DNA of 64,000 nt from Candidatus Nitrosopelagicus sp. Its GTDB lineage: Archaea; Thermoproteota; Nitrososphaeria; Nitrososphaerales; Nitrosopumilaceae. Numbering within the stretch: the first letter of the stretch is position 1; each line of letters opens with the position of its first letter. The DNA lies in the NCBI GenBank assembly GCA_022450565.1, contig JAKUOP010000007.1, forward strand, positions 48,693 through 112,692, given 5' to 3'. Shown piece by piece: positions 37,376 to 46,179 of this stretch. A program made the position numbers and the translations under genes. The notes below the pieces were generated by a model that searched no databases, had not been told where the DNA came from, and saw only the letters and a program-made list of their open reading frames with translations.

Positions 37376-38248
37376 TTAAAACCTAAAGTGAAATGCAGCA
37401 TCTAATGCAATTGCTAAAAATATAATTGTAAGATATGGTGCAGTCACCTTGTAAGCTTTCCACGCAAATTCTGAAGTAGGAAGTTTTGTTAATTTATAAT
37501 GATATACCAACATTAAACCTCCTGCAGCAGCAGCTATACCAGTATAAACTAATCCCATACCAAACGCATAAAGCATTAAAGAGTATGGCAAAAGAATTAG
37601 AGTGTTAACTAGAATGTAAGTTGATGTCTTTTGCATTCCAATTAATACTGGTAGCATTGGAACTTTTGCTTCAGAATATTCATCCTTCATTTTCATAGCC
37701 AAACACCAAAAGTGTGAAGGAGTCCAAACAAATACCAAAAATCCAATTAGAAATCCAAGAATATCCATTGAGCCTGTTGCCGCTGACCAACCTGCCATAG
37801 AAGCAGCACTTCCTGCAAATCCTCCAATTACAATATTTGAGGAGTTAAGTCGTTTCAACCAAGCAGTGTATATTATGACATAAAAGAAAATTCCAAGTGC
37901 TATAAAAAACGCTGAAATGTAATTCAAAGTTAATGCGCCATATACTACCGAAATAACACTTACTGTAAGACCATACAATAAAACAGAATTTGGTTTCATT
38001 CGTCCAGAAGGGATTGGTCTTGTACTTGTTCTTTTCATCAATGGATCAATATCTCTATCATAGTAATGGTTCAATGCACTTGAACCAGCAGATGCTAATG
38101 CACCAGCAATTATTATGTGCAACAGACCCCAATAATCAAGCTCTGGTCCTACCAGTTTACTTGCAGCAAACATTGACGTTACTGCAGTTATTACTAAAAG
38201 AACTACAATTCTTGGCTTAGATATTTCAAGAATTTCACTGAAACCCAT
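37376..38248 (-). CDS. ctaB: Protoheme IX farnesyltransferase (heme O synthase)
   Basis: 290 residues, UbiA-type prenyltransferase with about eight helices. The Asp-rich motif NHYYDRDIDPLMKRTSTRPI matches CtaB/CyoE, and SSNIVIGGFAGSAASMAGW fits the second conserved region. It farnesylates heme B to make heme O (then A) for terminal oxidases. It is divergent from the membrane cupredoxin gene. Confidence 0.95.
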   Translation of the reverse strand: MGFSEILEISKPRIVVLLVITAVTSMFAASKLVGPELDYWGLLHIIIAGALASAGSSALNHYYDRDIDPLMKRTSTRPIPSGRMKPNSVLLYGLTVSVISVVYGALTLNYISAFFIALGIFFYVIIYTAWLKRLNSSNIVIGGFAGSAASMAGWSAATGSMDILGFLIGFLVFVWTPSHFWCLAMKMKDEYSEAKVPMLPVLIGMQKTSTYILVNTLILLPYSLMLYAFGMGLVYTGIAAAAGGLMLVYHYKLTKLPTSEFAWKAYKVTAPYLTIIFLAIALDAAFHFRF

Positions 38249-38270
38249 GATTTACTTCGTCTATATAACG

Positions 38271-38278
38271 AATTTATA
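38271..38278 (-). promoter_or_regulatory. TATA box of ctaB
   Basis: On the reverse strand TATAAATT lies 27 bp before the ctaB ATG. Confidence 0.5.
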
Positions 38279-38345
38279 CCAATCTAATAGCGATCATAGT
38301 TATTTCACAAAGATAAAATATTACTGAGAAACCATCAAAGCTAAA

Positions 38346-39149
38346 TTGAGTAATTGGGATTTAATTATGCCTGGTGCAGGTCTAACAGCTATAGGATTAG
38401 CTGGATTAGTAACATCATATTCTGGAATTGCCCATACATTCATTGATGGCATGCATGCTCTAACTGGGCTTCTGACTATGATTGGCTTGATTATACTTGC
38501 AGCCGGTATTTTAGAGGGAGGTGTTTCCACAACTAATAGAACTAAAGCTGTTGTTCTGGTGATTGTTTCAATTTGTCTTGCATTTGGAACATTTGCAACT
38601 ACTCTGACTGAAAATTCTACGTTACCAGTATACTTTGGATTATTAATTATGATTACAATACCAGCTATTGTAGTTGCATACTTTGCAATGAAAATTCCTC
38701 AATATGTTAAACCAATTGGAATAATTTTCATTTTAGCAATAGGAAGTGGTGTTGGATTATATGTTGCATTTGGTTTTACTGGTCCTGATGCATACTTGGT
38801 GACAGAAGAAGTTGTGGAAGTTGAAGAAATTATTGAAGTAATTCCTGAAGGTCCAATATTTGCAATTTCAATTCTAGCAGGTTCAGCTGAACAAGGAAAC
38901 CCTGATTATGAACCAGATGAATCAATTGTCTCTCAGGGTTATGTAATAGAATGGTTAAACAATGATGAAATGCCACACACTGTGACAAGTTCAATAGATT
39001 TTGGTGAAACATTTGATTCAGGTATGTTAATGTCTGGAGAGTCTTACAGCCTGGATAGTAATACACTTGATTTAGGCACGTATGAATACATGTGTATTGT
39101 ACATCCTTGGATGGTAGCAACATTTGTTATAGACGAACCAATAGAATAA
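38346..39149 (+). CDS. Integral membrane protein fused to a C-terminal cupredoxin
   Basis: 267 residues from a TTG start, with a TATA-like box at about 38313-38322. Five hydrophobic helices fill residues 1-140. An acidic linker (EEVVEVEEIIEVIPEGP) leads to a blue copper domain with MPHTVTSS (His) and MCIVHPWM (Cys, His, Met). The domain should face the outside, giving a membrane-tethered electron carrier. It is divergent from heme O synthase, fitting a respiratory role. Confidence 0.9.
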   Translation: MSNWDLIMPGAGLTAIGLAGLVTSYSGIAHTFIDGMHALTGLLTMIGLIILAAGILEGGVSTTNRTKAVVLVIVSICLAFGTFATTLTENSTLPVYFGLLIMITIPAIVVAYFAMKIPQYVKPIGIIFILAIGSGVGLYVAFGFTGPDAYLVTEEVVEVEEIIEVIPEGPIFAISILAGSAEQGNPDYEPDESIVSQGYVIEWLNNDEMPHTVTSSIDFGETFDSGMLMSGESYSLDSNTLDLGTYEYMCIVHPWMVATFVIDEPIE

Positions 39150-39151
39150 TT

Positions 39152-39583
39152 GTGAAAAAAATAATTCTAAATCAGGCACAAAAAGATTTACTACAAGAAC
39201 ATGCTGCAAAATATAGTTCGAATGAATCATGTGCAATGTTACTTGGTATACATAATGGGGAAGAATGGAATGTTAAGGAGATTTTTCTAACACGTAATTC
39301 AAGTGAAAACTCTGAAGTAACTTTTGGAATTGCGCCAGAAGAACTTCTACAGGGATACAAACTCGCAGATGAAAAGAATTTAGAATTAGTTGCTATATTT
39401 CATTCTCATCCAAATTCAAATGCACTGCCGTCAAATACTGATAAAAAATTCATGAAATTGAATGGTGACATTCCATGGATTATTTTCTCTGGAATTAACA
39501 TTGATTTCAAGGCATACGTACTAGATGAAGAAATTGAAGAGATTCCAATCAAAATTATGGAAAGACATTTTTTCAATAATTAA
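39152..39583 (+). CDS. JAMM/MPN+ metalloprotease-like protein
   Basis: 143 residues from GTG 39152. The track start at 39092 lies in the previous gene and is rejected. The JAMM zinc signature is HSHPNSNALPSNTD (HxHx7Sx2D). The upstream catalytic Glu is probably in SCAMLLGIHNGEEWNV. Such proteins cleave isopeptide bonds of ubiquitin-like modifiers in archaea. It starts 2 bp after the cupredoxin stop. Confidence 0.88.
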   Translation: MKKIILNQAQKDLLQEHAAKYSSNESCAMLLGIHNGEEWNVKEIFLTRNSSENSEVTFGIAPEELLQGYKLADEKNLELVAIFHSHPNSNALPSNTDKKFMKLNGDIPWIIFSGINIDFKAYVLDEEIEEIPIKIMERHFFNN

Positions 39584-39644
39584 TAGATTCTAAGAAAAAA
39601 TAATGAATTGTTTGAATTAAATACTCCTTGATTCATGTTATGAT

Positions 39645-39908
39645 ATGGCAATGGATATACATGTCTACGACACTTATGTTAAAGCCAAAGATGGTCATAC
39701 AATGCACTTTGATGTAATTACTGACGTGCAGGATCATGACAAGGCAATTGAATTTGCAAAAGAATGGCTAGCAACTGTTGGTGAAGAAGGTGCAGTCGTA
39801 ACAGGAGAGGAATGCCAATTCTGTCACACACAAGGCGCCCCAGAACCAGTAGAAAATGAGATTAAAGAAAAAGGTTATTTCATCCAAAAAATGGAAGGCT
39901 GTCCTTAA
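39645..39908 (+). CDS. DUF2024 family protein
   Basis: 87 residues: MDIHVYDTYVKAKDGHTMHF, then CQFCHTQGAPEPV and a short C-terminal strand with a Cys. The N-terminal motif is the DUF2024 hallmark. The CxxCH could bind metal or be redox-active. A TATA-like AATTAAATA sits about 26 bp upstream. Function is unknown. Confidence 0.82.
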   Translation: MAMDIHVYDTYVKAKDGHTMHFDVITDVQDHDKAIEFAKEWLATVGEEGAVVTGEECQFCHTQGAPEPVENEIKEKGYFIQKMEGCP

Positions 39909-39917
39909 TTCTATAAT

Positions 39918-39937
39918 CTTTTTTTATTTTATTTTTC
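39918..39937 (+). terminator. T-rich terminator after the DUF2024 gene
   Basis: CTTTTTTTATTTTATTTTTC begins about 10 bp after the stop. Oligo-T tracts terminate archaeal RNA polymerase without a required hairpin. Its position before a convergent gene supports the call. Confidence 0.45.
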
Positions 39938-39942
39938 TATAA

Positions 39943-40146
39943 TTAGAGTTCGGATCTAACATTTTCCATTTTTTGAGCAAAATAGAAGCATATTACAACA
40001 CCAACTATACCTACCGCAATGAATGGGATAGACATGCCAAATGTTTCAGATGTAAATCCATAAAACATTATCAAATTACTTGGAATAATTCCAGCTATAC
40101 TTCCAAAAATACAGCCTATCAAAATTACAATAAATTTTGGTATCAC
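39943..40146 (-). CDS. Small two-helix membrane protein
   Basis: 67 residues: KFIVILIGCIFGSIAGIIPS and IPFIAVGIVGVVICFYFA are membrane helices, with a charged tail (KMENVRSEL). It follows no obvious family and lies 36 bp from the PPase gene end on the same strand. Confidence 0.55.
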   Translation of the reverse strand: MIPKFIVILIGCIFGSIAGIIPSNLIMFYGFTSETFGMSIPFIAVGIVGVVICFYFAQKMENVRSEL

Positions 40147-40182
40147 AAATAATTACTATCACCTACAAAATATAGGGATTTT

Positions 40183-42243
40183 CTATAACACTATGATTGC
40201 AAAGAATACAGGTACGAATACAATTGCAATTGTATTTAGTAGTTTGATTACTGTGTTTAGTGCAGGGCCTGCAGTATCTTTGTAAGGATCACCTATAATA
40301 TCACCTACAACTGCGACTTTGTGTTCTTCTGTTCCTTTTTCACCTTTCATCTCAATGAGTTTCTTTGCATTATCCCATGCGCCACCAGTATTTGCCAAGT
40401 GATATGCAAGGAATATTCCAGTAACTACTGCTCCCATAAGTAGACCTGCAACTGCAGATGGACCTAACAATATACCAACAACAATTGGTGCAGCTACTGC
40501 AATTGATGCAGACTTCCAAAGTTCGCCTATTGATGCTAATGTAGCAACATCAACACATTTTGCATAATCAGGTTTTGACTTTCCAGTTAGTATTTCAGGA
40601 TCGCCTTTGAATTGTCTTCTCACTTCATCCACCATTTTCTTGGCAGCCCTTTCAACACCACTGATTAATTGACCAGTGATAATGAATGGAATCAATCCGC
40701 CAACAAGTAGGCCTACAATTACTGAAGGGTTTGATAATCCATAATCAATTACCATTTCAGTGAAATAATGTGATGCCTCAAATTGAAATGCCTGAATCAT
40801 TGCTAATGCAGCCAATGCAGCACTTGCAATCGCAAATCCTTTTGTAACTGCCTTTGTAGTATTACCAACTGCATCAATTTCATCAGTGATTTTACGATTA
40901 TCCTCACCCATTCCAGTCATTTCTACAATTCCACCTGCGTTATCTGCAATTGGACCAAATGCATCAATAGCAAGAACAATTCCTGCAAGACTTAACATTG
41001 CCATTGCAGTAAGTGCAGTTCCAAATATTCCATAAAGTAATGGGTCAGAACCTTCTGGTGCAGCTGAAGAACACATAGCAAATGATATGATGATTGCTGC
41101 TACTAATGCAATCATGAATGGCCCAGTTGACTGTAATCCCTTAATGATTCCCATTAATGTTAATGATGCGTATCCCCATTTTGCAGATTCTGCAATTTCT
41201 ACAACTGGTTTGTACTTGTAATTTGTATAGTGATCTGTAATCTTTTGAATTACAGGAACAAGTATTACACCAATAACAGTGGCACCAAACAATGCATATG
41301 CAATTGGAGTTGTACCTAAAATTATGTATGTAAATACAAAGTTTAATGCGATTGCAATTGCAGCTGTAACATAAAATGAGATATTAAGTGGCTTCATGAC
41401 ATCTGTAATCTTTCTTGTACCAATTGTAGCAGTACCAATGATTGAAGCAATTAATCCTGATGCACCAATTAGTATAGGATATGCAAAATTTTCAGGTGAA
41501 CCGATTAGTGCAGCAATAAGTAATGCTGCAAGAATTGTTACAATATATGATTCATAGACATCGGAGCCCATTCCTGCAGCGTCACCTACATTATCACCCA
41601 CATTATCTGCAATTGTTGCAGGATTACGTGGGTCATCTTCTGGAATGTTAGCCTCAACTTTACCTACCAAGTCTGCACCCATGTCTGCTGCTTTAGTAAA
41701 TATTCCACCACCAATTCTAATGAATAATGCTATTAGACTTGCACCAATTCCAACACCTGCAATAGTAATTGGATTTGGGAATATCATATACAATATAGCA
41801 ATAGCAACTAATGCCATAGCGGGAATTGCTAAACCAACAGTTGCACCACCTCTAAAAGCAATTGCAAATGTTTTACCTAAACCAGAATCTGTTGCATTAG
41901 CTGCTCTTACAGCTGCTTTAACAGTAACTTTTAGTGAAATAATTCCTGCAATTGCAGAAAGTGTTGCGCCAACTGCAAATGCAATTCCATTTGAACCACC
42001 AATAAAGAATCCAATAATAACAGATAATCCAATTGCTATTGGAACAATAATTTTCATCTCTCGTCTAAGAAATGCGGCAGCTCCTTCTTTTACTGCATTT
42101 GAAATATCCATCATTTCTTTTGTACCTGGATTCTGTTTTGCAACCCAGCTTGTATAGCCTCCTGCAACTGCAAATGCGGCAATTGCTGCAATAACTGGTA
42201 AAATAACCTCTAATGGTAGAGGTAAAGTATTCTCAATAGCCAT
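40183..42243 (-). CDS. hppA: Membrane-bound H+-translocating pyrophosphatase (K+-independent type)
   Basis: 686 residues with about 16 helices. The pyrophosphate site includes GGGIFTKAADMGADLVGKVE and DDPRNPATIADNVGDNVGD. In VGNTTKAVTKG a Lys occupies the position that is Ala in K+-dependent enzymes (GNTTAA), marking the K+-independent class. It converts biosynthetic pyrophosphate into a proton gradient. An inverted repeat sits between its TATA-like box and start. Confidence 0.95.
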   Translation of the reverse strand: MAIENTLPLPLEVILPVIAAIAAFAVAGGYTSWVAKQNPGTKEMMDISNAVKEGAAAFLRREMKIIVPIAIGLSVIIGFFIGGSNGIAFAVGATLSAIAGIISLKVTVKAAVRAANATDSGLGKTFAIAFRGGATVGLAIPAMALVAIAILYMIFPNPITIAGVGIGASLIALFIRIGGGIFTKAADMGADLVGKVEANIPEDDPRNPATIADNVGDNVGDAAGMGSDVYESYIVTILAALLIAALIGSPENFAYPILIGASGLIASIIGTATIGTRKITDVMKPLNISFYVTAAIAIALNFVFTYIILGTTPIAYALFGATVIGVILVPVIQKITDHYTNYKYKPVVEIAESAKWGYASLTLMGIIKGLQSTGPFMIALVAAIIISFAMCSSAAPEGSDPLLYGIFGTALTAMAMLSLAGIVLAIDAFGPIADNAGGIVEMTGMGEDNRKITDEIDAVGNTTKAVTKGFAIASAALAALAMIQAFQFEASHYFTEMVIDYGLSNPSVIVGLLVGGLIPFIITGQLISGVERAAKKMVDEVRRQFKGDPEILTGKSKPDYAKCVDVATLASIGELWKSASIAVAAPIVVGILLGPSAVAGLLMGAVVTGIFLAYHLANTGGAWDNAKKLIEMKGEKGTEEHKVAVVGDIIGDPYKDTAGPALNTVIKLLNTIAIVFVPVFFAIIVL

Positions 42244-42251
42244 CTTAATAA

Positions 42252-42269
42252 TCAGAAACGAAATTCTGA
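42252..42269. promoter_or_regulatory. Inverted repeat in the hppA leader
   Basis: TCAGAA-ACGAAA-TTCTGA, a 6-bp perfect inverted repeat with a 6-nt loop, begins 8 bp upstream of the hppA ATG and close to the predicted transcription start. It could be an operator or an RNA hairpin; evidence is positional only. Confidence 0.3.
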
Positions 42270-42301
42270 AGAATATAAATCATCAAGGTTTTTTGTTTTA
42301 G

Positions 42302-42664
42302 TTATTTTCGTTTTTTATATGGTGGGAATGTTCTACCTTTCAATCCTAACCGTACTAATTTGTTAAATCGTTTCCCATGACTGAGATATGGGAATCTATG
42401 ATGGATCAGTTCGTGGACAATTGTATTCTCAAGTGTCTTTTCATCGGGAATTTTTTTTACATTGATAAAAATAGAGTTATGCTCCAAGTAGGCTACACCA
42501 TAATATTTGTATGCTGTTGTACGACGACCCTCTGTAACTATTTTGGGTGCCATCAATACTTCCTTGCTTGTTAGAAATGCTTGAGGTTCTGATATTGAAA
42601 ATCGATCTGAATAAACACCGATTTTTTCTAGAATGGATAATCTTACATCGTCATCTAGTTTCAT
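42302..42664 (-). CDS. Minimal SprT/DUF45-like zinc metalloprotease
   Basis: 120 residues. HELIHHRFPYLSHGKRFNKL carries HExxH plus a downstream His (SHGKRF), as in SprT/WLM/YgjP-type proteases. A basic end (FPPYKKRK) may contact DNA. SprT-like enzymes cut DNA-protein crosslinks; that role here is inference. It is in the same orientation as hppA, 58 bp upstream. Confidence 0.75.
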   Translation of the reverse strand: MKLDDDVRLSILEKIGVYSDRFSISEPQAFLTSKEVLMAPKIVTEGRRTTAYKYYGVAYLEHNSIFINVKKIPDEKTLENTIVHELIHHRFPYLSHGKRFNKLVRLGLKGRTFPPYKKRK

Positions 42665-42788
42665 GCTTAATTTCTAAAAAAAACTGTTTATTTGATAATG
42701 TCAATTGTTACTAGCTTTTTCATAAAATAATGAGGTCAGAGTTTAGTGTTGTAATCATGAATCATACAGCCACCGTCTCATCATTCCC

Positions 42789-43286
42789 TTAATTCATTGT
42801 ATTAACTATTTTTTGAACTTTTTCCTTTATTTCATGATTAATCTTAATGATAACCAAGCCCTCATTAGGTTGCCCATACATAACAACAAAGTTTTCTGGT
42901 GCATAAAGGCACACAGGTAATACCAGGAGGTCCTCTTCACCATCAACTGTTAATCTAATAGGAGGTTTCAATTCAAATGCATTTTTAATAATAGTAATGC
43001 TCTCTTGCGAAATCTCTCCTGATGGATTTTGGCAATCAAGGTTTGTTATAATAGATTCAGACTCTGGAATATTACGTTTTATTCTTTTTTCTTGACCATC
43101 GACAATTTGTAGAAATGGTACTAATCCCATTTTTAGAAGTTTATCAGTTGTAGCATCACCTACAGTTACAACTAATGAGTTTGCATATGCATCTTTGATA
43201 ATTTCTTCTTGCTCTGAATCAGTCTCTAACACTAGTCTGCCTAGTGGTGTTTTTAATTGAATGCGTAAATTTTCTGGTAGAATCAA
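42789..43286 (-). CDS. GTP-dependent dephospho-CoA kinase (DUF359)
   Basis: 165 residues from a TTG start 5 bp after the Mrp stop. The track's longer frame overlaps Mrp by over 100 bp and its extension is the other frame of Mrp. LPENLRIQLKTPLGRLV, VTVGDATTDKLLKMGLVPFL and IVDGQEKRIKR are the motifs of the archaeal DUF359 kinase, characterised in Thermococcus as the last step of CoA synthesis. It is coupled to mrp. Confidence 0.85.
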   Translation of the reverse strand: MILPENLRIQLKTPLGRLVLETDSEQEEIIKDAYANSLVVTVGDATTDKLLKMGLVPFLQIVDGQEKRIKRNIPESESIITNLDCQNPSGEISQESITIIKNAFELKPPIRLTVDGEEDLLVLPVCLYAPENFVVMYGQPNEGLVIIKINHEIKEKVQKIVNTMN

Positions 43287-43290
43287 AGTA

Positions 43291-44382
43291 TTAGTTAGTT
43301 GATGGTGCAGTTTCAGCTTGCATTTGTTCTTGTAATTTGGCTGCAACAATACTACATTGTGCAGCGACATTTTTTGCTGAGATTCTAAATGCTTCTGCAC
43401 TTGGAGAATCAGAGTTTGTCATCATAACAGGTTTACCTAAATCAGAACCTTCCATAATACCTGAGTTAAGAGGAATTTCCCCTAAGAATGGAATATTATG
43501 TTTTTCACTAATTTTTTTTGCGCCACCATTTCCAAAGATATAATGGTTATTCGAACAATCAGGACACTGAAAGTAACTCATATTTTCTACAACACCAAGA
43601 ATTGGGACATTTAGTTTCTCAAACATGCCTATTGCCTTTACTGCTACATTACTAGCAACATCTTGCGGTGTTGTTACAACCAGAATTCCTGTAATTGGAA
43701 TAGTCTGTGCAAGTGTCAAAGGAATATCACCTGTTCCTGGTGGAAGATCAACAATTAGATAATCAAGGTTTGACCAGTTGGTATCAACTAGGAATTGTTT
43801 AAGAATTCCAGATATAATTGGACCACGATAAATTGCAGCCTGATGTTCTTGTTCAGCAAAAAAACCAAATGAAACGACTTTGAGGTCATTGAAATCTGCT
43901 GGTTGAAGTTTGTTATCTTCGACTTCCATAGCACCATCTTTCATTCCAAGCATTAGTGGTATTGACGGTCCATAGATATCTGCATCTAGTAATCCAACTT
44001 TGGCTCCTGTTTGTGATAATGCTATTGCAAGATTTAATGAAACGGTTGATTTTCCAACACCACCTTTTCCACTTGCAACACCGATAACATTTTTTACAGT
44101 TGCCATAGATTCGTCTGCATCTAATGACCTGCCTTCCATTACCTTTGCTGTAACTTTCATATCAAAATTTTTGATATCATCTAATTCGTCTATTGCTTTT
44201 CGTACATCTGCCTCAATTTCATCGTTAAATGGACATGCAGGTGTTGTTAACTCCAACGTAAATTTCAAGTCTCCAGAATTCAGTTCTAGGTCTTTTATCA
44301 TTCCCATTGACACTATATCCTTTTTTAAATCAGGATCAATGACAGTTGCCAATTTCTCTAATACTTGATCTACGCCAACCAT
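43291..44382 (-). CDS. Mrp/NBP35-type Fe-S cluster carrier ATPase with MIP18 domain
   Basis: 363 residues. Residues 1-85 form a MIP18/DUF59 domain (VIDPDLKKDIVSMGMIKDLE), followed by the deviant Walker A GKGGVGKSTVSLN, the A' region DADIYGPSIPLM, and CPDC, which ligates an Fe-S cluster. It delivers Fe-S clusters to apoproteins. A promoter-like TTAAAATAAAG lies about 26 bp upstream. Confidence 0.94.
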   Translation of the reverse strand: MVGVDQVLEKLATVIDPDLKKDIVSMGMIKDLELNSGDLKFTLELTTPACPFNDEIEADVRKAIDELDDIKNFDMKVTAKVMEGRSLDADESMATVKNVIGVASGKGGVGKSTVSLNLAIALSQTGAKVGLLDADIYGPSIPLMLGMKDGAMEVEDNKLQPADFNDLKVVSFGFFAEQEHQAAIYRGPIISGILKQFLVDTNWSNLDYLIVDLPPGTGDIPLTLAQTIPITGILVVTTPQDVASNVAVKAIGMFEKLNVPILGVVENMSYFQCPDCSNNHYIFGNGGAKKISEKHNIPFLGEIPLNSGIMEGSDLGKPVMMTNSDSPSAEAFRISAKNVAAQCSIVAAKLQEQMQAETAPSTN

Positions 44383-44530
44383 TATCCCAAATCACTATAC
44401 ACTTTATTTTAACTTAGATTAACTTAGTCTAAACTAATTCAAATTTTCATTAATTGAGAGTAAAAACTTGCTTTAATCGCGAAAAAATTGTCATTTCACC
44501 ATTAAATTATCAAATTTCACCCAAAGGTTC

Positions 44531-44537
44531 ATAAATT
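44531..44537 (+). promoter_or_regulatory. TATA box of the rpo7 operon
   Basis: ATAAATT is centred 27 bp before the TTG start at 44561, predicting a leaderless message beginning at TTG. The surrounding 178-bp gap also holds direct 10-bp repeats (AACTTAGATT, AACTTAGTCT) near 44412-44432 with no assigned role. Confidence 0.5.
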
Positions 44538-44560
44538 GAAATTCATAAAAAAATTCACAG

Positions 44561-45166
44561 TTGTTTTCTGTTTCAACGCTTGTAGATATTGTAAGGATAC
44601 CACCTAATCTATTTGGTACAACACTCAAAAAAGCAGCTGAAAACATTTTGAAATCAAAATATGAAAGTATGATAAATCAGGATTTAGGATACATCATAAT
44701 GATAATGGGTGCTAAAGTTAATCCACTAGGAAAAATGATTCCTGGAGATGGTGGAACATTTCATCGAGTAGAGTTTCAAGCATTAACATTTTATCCAAAA
44801 CTTCAAGAAATTGTAAATGGTGAATTGGTTGACATCACAGACTTTGGTGCATTTGTAAGAATTGGGCCAACTGATGCTTTACTACATTTATCACAAGTTA
44901 TGGATGATTATCTAAAGAGTGATGTTGCTTCAGGAATGATTGTTGCAAATCAAAGTGGAAAAACATTGAAAGTTGGTTCTACAATTCGTGCTAGAATAAC
45001 TGCTGTTTCTCTTGGTAAAGCAGCATCTATGGGAAAGATTGGTATCACATGTAGACAACCATTCTTAGGTGCAGATGATTGGATAGCTGATGAAATTAAA
45101 AATACTGAAGATGGTGATAAAACTACGGAAGAAAAATCATCAGTAGTAAAAGTAAAGGAGAAGTAA
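44561..45166 (+). CDS. rpo7: DNA-directed RNA polymerase subunit Rpo7 (RpoE')
   Basis: 201 residues from TTG. The N-terminal Rpb7 domain (VDIVRIPPNLFGTTLKKAAE and GDGGTFHRVEFQALTFYP) is followed by an S1 RNA-binding domain (GELVDITDFGAFVRIGPTD) and a charged tail. It forms the polymerase stalk with Rpo4. It overlaps no gene, and Spt4 follows after 1 bp. Confidence 0.95.
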   Translation: MFSVSTLVDIVRIPPNLFGTTLKKAAENILKSKYESMINQDLGYIIMIMGAKVNPLGKMIPGDGGTFHRVEFQALTFYPKLQEIVNGELVDITDFGAFVRIGPTDALLHLSQVMDDYLKSDVASGMIVANQSGKTLKVGSTIRARITAVSLGKAASMGKIGITCRQPFLGADDWIADEIKNTEDGDKTTEEKSSVVKVKEK

Positions 45167-45167
45167 T

Positions 45168-45356
45168 ATGGCAAAAGAATTAGCATGTAGAAAATGTAAA
45201 CATGTAACAATTGGGAAAGTTTGCAGCGTGTGCAAATCTACGGATCTTTCACCTGATTGGAGTGGAATTGCATTAGTTGTTGATCCTACAACATCTCAAA
45301 TAGCTAAAACACTTGGGATTACTCAAAAAGGAAAATATGCATTAAAGGTTACGTAA
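45168..45356 (+). CDS. spt4: Transcription elongation factor Spt4 (RpoE'')
   Basis: 62 residues. Zinc-binding CRKCKHVTIGKVCSVCKSTD is followed by WSGIALVVDPTTSQIAKTLG. It pairs with Spt5 to keep polymerase processive. It sits between rpo7 and nadC with 1-bp gaps, forming a tightly packed operon. Confidence 0.96.
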   Translation: MAKELACRKCKHVTIGKVCSVCKSTDLSPDWSGIALVVDPTTSQIAKTLGITQKGKYALKVT

Positions 45357-45357
45357 G

Positions 45358-46179
45358 TTGGGCTTTAATGCAAAACGTGAACTTAAAAGATTTCTAGAAG
45401 AAGATATTGGAAAAGGCGATATTACAAGTAAGCTTATCAAACAACAGCAAATTACAGCAAAAATTATCTCAAGAGAAGAAACTATTGTTGCAGGAGTAAA
45501 TTTTGCTAAGCAAATTTTTGCATTGAAAGGATGTCGTGTAAAAGTAGTCACAAATAACGGGAAAAAAAGTAAAGTGAATCAAACAATACTAGAAGTGAGA
45601 GGCAACGCCTATGCAGTTTTAAGTTGTGAAAGAACAGCACTTAATTTGTTATCAAGAATGTGTGGTATTGCGAACAAAACAAATCACCTAGCAAAAATAC
45701 TGAGAAAAACTAGATCAAGATCAAAATTGTTTGCAACTAGAAAAACCGCCCCTGGCTTAAGACAATTCGATAAAATTGCAGTAGAAATTGGTGGTGGTCA
45801 TAAACATAGAATGTCACTAGACGAAATGATTATGATCAAAGATAATCATATTTCAGTAGAATCACTTGAATTACTAATTAAAAAAGCAAAAAAAACTAGA
45901 AAACCAATTGAAGTTGAAGTAGAGAATCAGAACGATGCAATTTTTGCAGCAGAAATGGGTGTAGAAATAATCATGCTGGATAATTTCAGACCATCACAAA
46001 TAACTAGTGTCATGAAAAAGATGAAAAATCTGGGCTTGTTGAAAAATATTAAACTGGAAGCATCTGGAAGAATTAACGAGAAGAACATTTCCAAATATGG
46101 AAAGACTGGTGTAGATATGATTTCTGTTGGAGAAATAACTAATTCAGTAAATGGTGTAGACCTAAGTTTGGAAATTTAG
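45358..46179 (+). CDS. nadC: Nicotinate-nucleotide pyrophosphorylase (carboxylating)
   Basis: 273 residues from TTG, converting quinolinate and PRPP to nicotinate mononucleotide. ELKRFLEEDIGKGDIT at the N-terminus, RKTAPGLRQFDKIAVEIGGG and the substrate loop KHRMSLDEMIMIKDNHI are diagnostic. It converges on nadA, with stops overlapping by 4 bp. Confidence 0.96.
   Translation: MGFNAKRELKRFLEEDIGKGDITSKLIKQQQITAKIISREETIVAGVNFAKQIFALKGCRVKVVTNNGKKSKVNQTILEVRGNAYAVLSCERTALNLLSRMCGIANKTNHLAKILRKTRSRSKLFATRKTAPGLRQFDKIAVEIGGGHKHRMSLDEMIMIKDNHISVESLELLIKKAKKTRKPIEVEVENQNDAIFAAEMGVEIIMLDNFRPSQITSVMKKMKNLGLLKNIKLEASGRINEKNISKYGKTGVDMISVGEITNSVNGVDLSLEI

Noticed and set aside
39092-39151. Upstream extension of the JAMM gene
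   Set aside because: It lies inside the cupredoxin coding sequence; GTG 39152 gives the expected start.
41645-42157. 170-residue antisense ORF in the pyrophosphatase gene
   Set aside because: The Ala/Ile-rich sequence mirrors the membrane helices of hppA; no independent support.
43287-43400. N-terminal part of the track ORF at 42789-43400
   Set aside because: It is the alternate frame of the mrp 3-prime end; the DUF359 kinase fits a TTG start at 43286.
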